A DNA stretch of 64,000 nt from Sphagnum compactum. Lineage: Eukaryota; Bryophyta; Sphagnopsida; Sphagnales. The stretch covers positions 10,416,001 to 10,480,000 of the forward strand of contig OZ234504.1 of assembly GCA_965153455.1 (NCBI GenBank), read 5' to 3'. This document shows positions 55,131 to 64,000 of the stretch, in pieces. The notes under the pieces are model-generated. The model saw only the letters and a list, made by a program, of their open reading frames with translations. It was not told the DNA's origin and ran no database searches. The translations under genes were made by a program, and so were the position numbers. Position 1 is the first letter of the stretch, and the number at the start of each line of letters is the position of its first letter.

Positions 55131-55165
55131 TATCCCGAAGATCATGGAGGTCTTGGAATAACACA

Positions 55166-55701
55166 TCAAACCCACATGTACAAGGTGCTTGCATTATCAC
55201 CAATGTGATAGGAAACCTAACCATGTTTGATGAATGGAGATTTAATATGTAGACCATGGCTGGTTGGATCAAGACAATACGCCAAAGACTTTAAGATGAG
55301 ATTTCTACCAAGGACAAAGGTGGCAAGGACTAGTTGTTTATCTTAAAGTAGATTGGCATGTTATCTTTCATTGGATTGAACAAGGCTCAAGTAATCTTGT
55401 CCTCCTTGTTGTTTTTTATCATTGTTGTCCTTGGTATAACTAAGTTTTTTTACATGCATGTCACTTTGACTTGGTATGGAATGAGGATGTTGGATTGGGT
55501 AGAAGGAACTCATAGCTCACCAACGCTCACAAGACATGATGTGGTTGTGTTTTTGGATGGATTGGAACAGAATGATTTAATATGATTAACAAATGGCACA
55601 TGTACATGACAAAGGATGGGTGTATCTCTTTGGATGGACTCAATTTGGCCAATTGTGATTACTTGGCATATGCCATCATCGACTCCTTTTACAATGTGTA
55701 A
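55166..55701 (+). pseudogene. Aspartate aminotransferase 3' exons, decayed
   Basis: Plus-strand blocks match the C-terminal part of eukaryotic-type plant aspartate aminotransferase. SNPHVQGACIITNVIGNLTM and FDEW begin at 55,166. MAGWIKTIRQRL, then DEISTKDKGGKD and IGMLSFIGLNKAQ, run up to 55,390. A 180-bp intron follows (GTAATC...GGAACAG, 55,391-55,570). Then NKWHMYMTKDGCISLDGLNL and CDYLAYAIIDSFYNV end at TAA 55,699-55,701, the normal family end. At least four in-frame stops (RQRL*, KD*, LK*, LI*) kill it. The intron is kept, so it derives from a genomic copy. It abuts the gypsy gag remnant head to head. Confidence 0.85.
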
Positions 55702-55704
55702 TAA

Positions 55705-56865
55705 AATTGCAAAATTGGTTGCACCCCCAAGTTTTGTTGTGTGATTTCTTTTGCACCTTGCAAATTGTAGGTTTAAGAGTCTTTGATATCACATCAAGAA
55801 GAGAATTGAGAATGGAACTTGGTAAAGAAAAATGGAAGGGGGTTGCTTGTCCTGAATTACAAAATTGGGATCAAAGAGCAAAATATTCCAAAAGTAACTA
55901 TCAGTTTGACTATCTTTTTCAAATTCTCTAAACCTAGCACTATTAGTGAACAATCTTGATTCTTAATAAAATAAAACCTTATTCATAATCTTAAGGCATG
56001 TTCGATGTTAGTTTTTTCTTGTGAAGTCCATGGTGTTGGAAATGTTGCCCATTTGTTTTCTGCTGGTGTCCAAACATGCAATACATGTCGGTCATGAAGT
56101 TTTTCAACAACGGGGGTTTTGTTAATCATTATCTACATGTTGTGCAAATAATTTATATCAAGTAATAATAATTTGCCACAAGCACTATTAATACCACACA
56201 TAATCATCATTTTTAGTAGTTTTTAAAAAAATATTATTGAAACACATTTTACAAGAATTAGTGATTTTGTAAGGGAAAGGATTTATGTATGATTGTAGTG
56301 TTGTTGTTTCACTTGTGATTTGATACAAGTCACAAATTTGAACTTGCGAAACAATGATTTGTAAGAAAAATTTATGCCTATGTTTAATCTTACTTTTCAA
56401 ATTTACATAGTTGTTGTTTGTTCAATTTGATGATCTTGGCTTCAATTCTTTCTCAAATCTAAAAGTTTTAAAAATCCGTAATACACTGACATAAAAGATC
56501 TTGGAATTTTTTTTGTAGTACCTACTTGCAGGTAGTTGATATGTATATTTGATGTTTTGCATCCATTACTTGAAAACTTTTTGCAGCCATAACCACAACA
56601 CATAACACATAAAGGAATAATTGATCTTGTGTATAATTTTTTCAATTACACCAAATGCATATCACATTTAGTAATAAATCCTACATTTTGACTTTCATAT
56701 TTACCTTTGAAAAGGAAGCAACCATTAGCAATTTTTTTAAAATGTTTTTTCCTCTTGTTGATCATTATTGTTTTGAAAACACAAGACACCATAAGAAATC
56801 TTGTCATATGAAATTGTATGCAATTAGTTGTCATTTGCTACTACAAAATTGAAGTTGTATATTAT
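55705..56865. other. Unclassified AT-rich DNA
   Basis: Downstream of the aminotransferase remnant I see only short frames, for example VFDITSRRELRMELGKEKWK near 55.78 kb, which I do not recognise. It may be old 3' flank or a further decayed gene. Confidence 0.4.
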
Positions 56866-56869
56866 ATGG

Positions 56870-58560
56870 GCTATACGGTTGTGTGTGCAACTATTAGTGT
56901 ACAAAATGGACACATGTCACAAAGAGAATGGCCTAAAATAATACATACTTAAGTTAGTGTACCTAATATAATATATTATTTATGATACTTAAGCCCACAC
57001 TAATGTACCTTATGACCTAGGCAAATATTGTATATATAGTATTACCATAACCTAGGCTAATAAGTAATTACTATAGGTAGTCTAAGTTAGTATATTTATA
57101 TTTGTTATTTAAACTTATCTTAGTATATCTCACCTAGCCTAGTAGAAAATAACTATGTACAAAGTATAAGTTAGCCTAGGTTAGGTCACATAATTAATTA
57201 GCCTAAATTATTACTATAGTTAAGTTAGTTATTTTATCTAAATTACTAGCTATATATATATGTTAGTGTACCTAGGCTTACACTAACTAGCCTAGCTTAC
57301 CTTAAGGTACCTAACTCAGGTAATGAATTCACCTAGGCTAAGGTAGGCTAATTACCTAGTTAATTGGCCATTAACCTAAGCTATGTAATTAAATATGATA
57401 ATAATAATTTCATAATAATAATAATACATATTTATATATTTAAAAATATTATTTATAATAATTAATTATCAATTATATTTTATTGTAATATTAAATTATT
57501 GTGCAAAAAAAATGTAATTTGGTGATTTTTTCATATATATAATATAATACTGATTATTCAAATACATATTTACATTAATATTATTACCTATAATAGTTAA
57601 TATATCTTGTAGGTACCTAACTATATTAATCAAGTAGCTAAGGGTAAGGTGGGTTAAGCACCTAGCTATTTAGCTACTAGCCCAAGCTATGTAATTAAAT
57701 ATTATAATAATATCGGAAGAATAATATAAATATAAATATTATTTATTGTTATTATTAATTTGATATAATTATTAATTTAAATACATAAAATATAATATGG
57801 TAATATAATATATAAAATATTTAATTACTTATTATTAAATAATAACTATGATCACATAATCATATTAATATTATTACCTATAATAGTTAGTATAGTTTGT
57901 AGGTAAACTAGGTTAATATATAACATATATATTAAGTAGTAGTTGCAATTTAGTTGCAATTAGGTTGGTTATGTTTACAATTAAAATGTTTATCCCATAT
58001 CCTTTATCATACTTGCACTTTTCTAAATTATATAAGTGCATTAGAAATAATTCAAAAGCAAGTACCATTTGGGATGAACTAATAAATGAAGTTCAACCCT
58101 AAAAGCTTAACCCAAAATAAAAAAAAGTTTTCCTAAACCTACCTAGTTAGCCTAAACCTACTTAATTAGCTAGCTACCTACCTACCTTGCTTAGGCAAAC
58201 CTACCCACCTAAATGCCACGCTTTACCATCATAAAAACCTCAAATTTGTCAAATTCAAATTTAATTTTTTAAATCAAAAAATTAAAAACCAATATGTGTT
58301 AAAATGCCACATGGCACCACATAAGTAACATTCAAAATGGGCACTTGCCATAAAATAGACCTTATTTACCTACCTACCTACCTACCTAGATGTTAGTGTG
58401 TCAACATCCTAAAAAACCTAAATTGGATTATCCATATTTAATTAATTGATGAATTATATTAAATACTAATGTGTTTAAATGAAAATTTTCACCAAATAAT
58501 TGGCATTCAAAATGGACACATGTCATAAAATTAAACAATGTCATTTAGTTACACACATAG
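56870..58560. repeat. AT-rich field of CCTAGGCTA/TTAGTGTACCTA motifs with a duplicated ~300-bp block
   Basis: Motifs such as TTAGTGTACCTA, CCTAGGCTAA and TAGCCTAG recur throughout, separated by AT-only stretches. About 57,375-57,630 is repeated in diverged form at about 57,670-57,920. Both copies start AAGCTATGTAATTAAATAT and share ATTAATATTATTACCTATAA. A short (CCTA)n microsatellite lies near 58,368-58,389. No genes are present. Confidence 0.7.
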
Positions 58561-59032
58561 TTGCATATGCAATTTGTTTTAAGAATACATATTGAAAAAA
58601 TGTACTTACATATCGTATTACATGTCAAGTATCGTATGTCGCGTGCAATTGCAAGTTGGCTACAACTTGTCTTACACAACTATGCCAAATGTAGTTGAAT
58701 GTGGTGTGTGGAATTGGATTTTAGATGCAAATATTAGCTGCAAAATTGGGATTTTCTTCTACTGAGATTGTGGTTAACAAAGCCTAATTAGTAGACTTTG
58801 GGGCTTGGGGATTTTGAACTAAATTGTAGTTGCTAACATGTGACATTTCAAAAATTAACAACTCAATTACTAAAAAGCATGATCAACATGATTCCTCACC
58901 ATGCAATACACTTGTAGTTCATATCCCTATTTAAAATAGAATACAATCTTGTACCTTTTTCCATTTGCTAGTTGCTTCACTCTTTATGAATGAAAAAAAA
59001 TATTTGCACCTAGAAAATTCATTTAGTCCTAC

Positions 59033-59170
59033 ATGATGGTTGACAAGAAAACCAGCTTGATTGAAGGCATTCAAACCAACAGTACTAATTAGCCATGTAG
59101 TAGCCACAATAAGGTCCTTGATAACATTGAAACTAAGTAATGCAAATGTTGGACCCAAAAATCCAATGGA
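59033..59170 (-). pseudogene. Single exon of a PHT4-like anion/phosphate transporter
   Basis: A 46-codon minus-strand exon is bounded by an AG acceptor (TTTATAG) and a GT donor (GTAGGA), both phase 0. It reads SIGFLGPTFALLSFNVIKDL, then IVATTWLISTVGLNAFNQAG and FLVNHH. This matches a transmembrane segment of the plant PHT4/ANTR major-facilitator transporters, where ..AFSQAGFLVN.Q precedes the EIAPQY block. No neighbouring exons were found, so it is an isolated remnant or one exon of a gene with very long introns. The second is possible, as the exon has no stop. Confidence 0.6.
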
Positions 59171-59174
59171 CTAT

Positions 59175-61880
59175 AAAACAATAATATTTTTGGTTAGTTT
59201 TTGTGAGGTCATTTGAATAACTATTGGATATTATAAGTTCAATTTTTCATTTATTTCAAAAACCCTTGAGTATCATGGTCATCCCCATCAATTCAGCAAC
59301 AATTCATTAACATGTGCCTTTTCATGTTAAAGTAGGCAGTTAAGCTAAATTGCAACGTGCTTTATTCATTTTCCTCATTGTGATGTTTAGATTTGATTAT
59401 TTAGAATCTTTTAGGTCAAATCAATTTTTGTTTTCTTTTGGTAGTATAAAGTCAACAATATTTGTTAATTTTTCAAAAAATTTGTCAAGATTTATATATC
59501 CCAAACTTAAAACAAACCATGCATACAATAATAATATTATAAACAATGAATTTCATGAATTTCATGAATATTATAATAACACATACGTAGCATAAATCAA
59601 AAGGGACAATTCTTTTCATCTTAATGTTAATGCAATCATATGAATGTATATTATTGTAGAGAATTACACTAATTGTTGACAATTGAATTTTAAAATTTTA
59701 ATTTGTTCACATGAATTACAATATTTCATGCTTACAATAAACAATAAAAAAGATTCATGAATTAATTTAGTTTATATTCATGTTTACATAATTTGTGTTT
59801 GTGAAGAATTGAACCTTAATATAATTTGAAAACAACCTGAAAATAAACATGAACACAATTAATGATAATTACTATAATATTTTATTTAAATAAATTAAAT
59901 TTCTTGTTGTGCGACATTAAAATTCAATGGATTCATCTAAATCATGTATGACTCATGAACATCGCCTAAAGTTGTAATGAAATTGAATGCGTAAATAACA
60001 TGCAAATGAATCTTTTATCAAATATGAATGTCAAATAAATATGCACAACAATTATAGATGTGTTTATTTACACACCCATTACATATTATTCATGTTGTCT
60101 AGAGTCATTGGAACACTGTGGGAATGCTTGTCATATGCACAAAAAATAACTTTGGACCTAAGGAAGTTGCTAACGACACCCTTAGGTCATATTATTGGCT
60201 ACCAATTGTTAAGAAATTGCAACTACACATCACTAAGTCATTGTTGAAACTTCTAGGTATAGAATGTTTGTTTCATCCACGTTATTTGAAATAATCTTCA
60301 TTAGATTGCTTGGCCATGACCAAGTTTTAGATTTTGAACTTTCGTTCAACATTATTGGCATCCACCCAATATAGGAACAAGATATATTCATCAAACCTCC
60401 AAATTGAAAGTTTCACTATTTTTATTGAACAAATTCCCATTGTCCCTACCTTCATTCTCACAATTGACAAATGCCAAGACTGACCCTTTTAGGAGCTATC
60501 CTTGGATTGCTCTTACATCCATCCCAATGAAACCTAAAGAAAAACAACACGTTATATGTAGCTCTAGATCACAAATGAAACATTCTTTAGACTTGCAAGT
60601 TTTAAAACCCCTTTCTCATACTGTTTTAAAAGATTTCCAACCAAAAATGTTCACTTCGCAGAAAACACACATTTATGAGCTCTAGAGCACATTACTTGAT
60701 GCAAATGTTTACATCATGCATTATGGGAAAATAATCAAAAAAAGTTAATATGAATTTATTTATAACAACCAAATTGTTAATAGAATTTGGATTTGCAAAT
60801 AACTACATATATACTTTTGCATAACTGATGAACTTTGATGAGTGATCCCCATATTTAGAAAAATTCTTTTTGATGTAACTTTCACATAAATTTTTTAGGA
60901 TACCTAAGTTAGTAGCCTTCTAAAATATGGTTATTCTAACTACTTAAGTTAACCTACCTTATAAGTAATTATCTTAAATTAACATAGGTAGCTTTTTGTA
61001 TGCCTAGCTACTTAGGTTCCCATAAATAATTCAATCTACACTTTCCCATCGTAGGTTATGCAATCATGTAATCATATAATGTCCTAAATGATTACCAACC
61101 CAATCATGGATGTAGTCATAGATTGGGGTTTATTAATATTATGTGAATATGAATCTATTCACCATCATTGCACTAGTTGAATTTTGCAACTATTAAAAAC
61201 TTGAAGAAAAAAAATTTTGTTTGATACACATGTTTGCATCATGCATTATGCATTACATCATATATAAAAATATCTAATAATATATTACATTATCTTGAAT
61301 TTTATTTATTTAGTTTATTTTTTAAAAAATCAAAAGAAACATAAAATGCAAATAGAATCACTACTTTTAATTGCGAGATTTTTGAATTGACATTGAATAA
61401 CCTTCAATTGATCTAGAGCTTTTTTCCTTAGTCACGGGGTTCTAGTATTGTTTGTTTACTCAAAAGATTATTTGTATCACATAACCTTAAATAATCTTGT
61501 AATCCTACATTAAATCATCCCATTGCCAAACAAGCTCTTAGTGGACTGAAGTAGGCTAGTGATTTACTATGTAGTATTACATTCTACACCAAAGATTTGG
61601 ATTGTATTTTTGAGTATAATTTTGGTACAATTGTGTTACTTTACACCTATGACCAAACACTTGGCTTGTAAGCTTGGGCGATAATTGTTTTTGGGAAGTG
61701 CAAAGAACCATTCCCACCACCAAACATATTTTTATTTTAAGTGGGATGCAAATAGCACTCAAGTTTTCTAAATTTATCCCATGGTCAAACACAAAATAAT
61801 CTACCCGAGTGTTACTTATCAAGAAAAAACTAGACACAAAATTTTCACATCACATGTTCAATCATAAGGCGCAAAATGCA
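59175..61880. other. Unclassified AT-rich DNA
   Basis: No gene is supported. A 93-codon plus-strand frame (60,404-60,685) has no recognisable domain. Motifs like those of the 56.9-58.6 kb field reappear near 60.9-61.05 kb. Confidence 0.4.
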
Positions 61881-62055
61881 CTCCGATCAATGTAGTCAAG
61901 GCGCATTTACTGACCTACGTCAGAAATTTTGGCCCAACCAGTCACCAGCGTATGTTTGGTGACGGGTGTAGCTACCCTAGTACACCAATTAGCCAGTGGG
62001 GCTCGACATTGGCGTATAGGTTACAGATAGATTCCGAAGAAGGAAGGACTGCATT

Positions 62056-62109
62056 GCCACCGACTGTTTCAAGTTGTGCCACCGACTGTTTCAAGTTGTG
62101 CCACCGACT
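62056..62109. repeat. 22-bp tandem repeat, 2.5 copies
   Basis: GCCACCGACTGTTTCAAGTT plus GT is repeated exactly twice and then begins a third time. Confidence 0.85.
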
Positions 62110-62374
62110 ACCGCCAGAAAATGACCTACAGAATCGCCTCTATTTGCCCTAGCCTACGAACTTGGCCCACTGGACGTTATTCTTGATTTTTTGGGAATCC
62201 TGCTTTGTTTAGAGATTATTTTTCTAGATTTTTTCTGGATACCTAATGGGCAAGTTTGAAATTGTAAAGCAACGGCAGAAAATTTCTATTGTATCTGGAA
62301 TGCACCTCATCCAGAAGAATTTGTTTTCGGCAAAGGGCAGGGCATTTTGTGTACAGTAACAGCCCATGAGCAGG

Positions 62375-62434
62375 GCGTTACTGAAATAAGCACCCTCCTG
62401 AGGCAGAGCAAGGGGGTGCTTATTTCAGTAATGC
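62375..62434. repeat. Near-perfect 21-bp inverted repeat (hairpin)
   Basis: Left arm GCGTTACTGAAATAAGCACCC (62,375-62,395) and right arm (62,414-62,434) pair at 20 of 21 positions around an 18-nt spacer. No T-run or coding context is attached. Function unknown. Confidence 0.85.
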
Positions 62435-63906
62435 TCCAGGGTGTTGTCCAGCATAAAGCCATGCTGGTTTTTTAATTAAAAAACATTTTCCCATGATATA
62501 CAGTGGGTATCTAGCAGGTACACAATGAGTATCAAAGAAATGTTTGAAATTTTTTTTTGGTGGGGTTCGATGGAGGGCATTCCATTTTTCCTAAACCCTG
62601 CCATCTAATCTCCTTTATAAGATAACCTCAAAATATACTTTAGTAAAACTGGCAAGGCTTTGCAAAAACTGAAATAACCTCCAGCAGACATGTTGCTTTT
62701 TTATTGTTTTTGTATAATTGTCTGCAGGTATTTCATGTCAGGTAATGCCCTTGGAGCAGGGTGTTCCAGAAACAAGGGCGCCTCATCTCCACCTTATTTC
62801 AGGAGGGCATATCCATGTCCAGAGGGCACCTTATATCCTTACCCCGTTCCTCCTTTTAGAAATTGGTGACATGGCATCACCCATTGGCGGAGAGGTCACA
62901 GGTTACAACCCATATCCACTGTGTACTGGGTCAACCAGACGGGCGCAGGAGGGTTATGGCCACAGTTACAACGGCATCCATCCCAGACGTTGACATAGTC
63001 ATCAGTCACGGGCAGGTGAAATCTCATCCGTCGAGTCACCAGTTATGTCCCATAACATGACTCGAGCAGGCCAGTTACGGGAAAAGGGCCTGCTTTCGCC
63101 AGTTAGGTCGTCCATTAATATCCTGCCCAAATTAAAGAAGGGATCTCTCAGCAAGTCCTGGAGACTGAGGTGTAAGATTCCTCACACTGCTAAAGTTGGA
63201 TTGTTGTTTTTCTGATGTTGTGACAGGGAATGTTATAAAATAGAATAGTTTCTCTGCAAAGCGAAGAAAGTTTTTTTAAAAAATAGTTCTTATCCGACTC
63301 CTACCCTCTGGGTATCAAGAAATGCAACAAAACTTCACAAATGAGAAGGCTCTCAGGGGAGGCCGCTGCCAGAACTAGGGCTGGACTTGATTCTACCTCT
63401 TGTGGGCACCATATTCTAGTAAGACCCTGCCCTCAAGCCATTACCTACAATTAGGAGTTGGTTTAATAACCTTCCCCCACTTAAACCTTGTGATCTACTT
63501 ATGTTTAAGCTCATGATAATGAGCCTCTCATGCTTTACTTGGGGTAAGGCCCACAGGTGACAGACATTCCCAAAATGTGTCACCTCCTGTTACTAGGCCC
63601 CTTATTTAGGGAATACTCCCCCACCACGGGGCTTTCTTTACTTACACTTTTTGGCTACATGGGGCCTTGTTTTTAAACCTAGACTTTTTGGGTGACCTTT
63701 CACCATGCCTCTTTCTTTACCCTACACTTTTTGGCGACCTTATTTAAAAGTTTAGGGTCTCCCAAAAGAAAACTAGGAAAGAAGAAGAAGTGTAAGGCAC
63801 ATGGGAAATAAGGGTTGCATGAGGTGGCAGTTGAATGATGCCTGATTTTGATAATGCCCTTGCCTGCATGCTTTAGGGCACGTCAAGAGAAATCTCACAT
63901 TCCCCG

Positions 63907-63929
63907 CCCCCCCCCCCCCCCCCCCCCCC
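63907..63929 (+). repeat. Run of 23 C
   Basis: An uninterrupted C homopolymer. The length should be treated cautiously because such runs are error-prone in sequencing and assembly. Confidence 0.8.
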
Positions 63930-64000
63930 ATATCATGGGAAAATAAACAAAAAAAAATGCCAGACTTTATAAAAATGGAATGCTCTTAGGAGTGAAACTT

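Larger units (their letters stand above)
61885..64000. other. GC-richer unclassified DNA, possibly LTR or non-autonomous element
   Basis: Base composition changes at about 61.88 kb. Contents include a short tandem repeat (62,056-62,109), a strong hairpin (62,375-62,434), purine/pyrimidine tracts and a 23-nt C run (63,907-63,929). No coding region was recognised and I found no matching ends or target duplication. The element, if it is one, may extend past the window. Confidence 0.4.

Overview
This window reads as nuclear DNA of a land plant with a large, repeat-dominated genome. It is AT-rich, gene-poor and crowded with decayed transposons, plant LTR retrotransposons, a CACTA (En/Spm) DNA transposon and scattered single exons of ordinary plant genes: an oxysterol-binding-related protein, an aspartate aminotransferase and a PHT4-like anion transporter. 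No intact single-copy host gene is visible. A gymnosperm or another non-flowering lineage is my inference from the style of the repeats; it is not shown by the sequence.

Layout. 1-8.1 kb: old unclassified DNA with a badly decayed transposase-like pseudogene on the minus strand (3.3-6.2 kb). 8119-8939: an 821-bp solo LTR with a perfect 5-bp target duplication. 10.8-11.4 kb: tandem array with a ~110-bp period. 11.95-14.65 kb: broken multi-exon gene that looks like a permuted (beta-class) DNA methyltransferase relative. 15.1-16.7 kb: minisatellite and GTAG microsatellite between direct repeats. 17665-26475: a complete 8.8-kb CACTA element with TTA duplications, dense TTGCGA-type subterminal repeats, a clean three-exon accessory gene (485 aa, minus), a divergent gene carrying a SET (protein-lysine methyltransferase) domain, and a TNP2-type transposase with lesions. 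26667-28904 and 42125-44248: two copies of a >2-kb solo-LTR-like element, each with a conserved ~140-aa reading frame, a TATA-like box and a 26-bp tandem array. 30217-35764 (+) and 48305-53977 (-): two young copies of one Ty1/copia family with exact target duplications. 40.3-55.1 kb (-): an old Ty3/gypsy element interrupted by the second copia and by the second solo LTR. 55.2-55.7 kb: aspartate aminotransferase 3' exons. 56.9-58.6 kb: AT-rich repeat field. 59.0-59.2 kb: one PHT4-like exon. 61.9-64 kb: GC-richer unclassified DNA with a near-perfect hairpin and a 23-nt C run.

How parts work together. In the CACTA element, the transposase and the basic coiled-coil protein (TNPA/Ptta-like by architecture) probably act on the TTGCGA-box termini. 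The same boxes occur between the two divergent genes and in an intron, which suggests autoregulation. The SET protein is an unusual passenger and might modify chromatin at the element. Both copia elements carry one obvious reading-frame lesion each, at different places: a gag nonsense codon in one and an RNase H frameshift in the other. They appear to be primed from the anticodon arm of initiator tRNA-Met (half-tRNA priming), and their LTRs carry variable arrays of telomere-box-like sequence. Insertion order in the 40-55 kb block is gypsy first, then the solo-LTR family and the copia.
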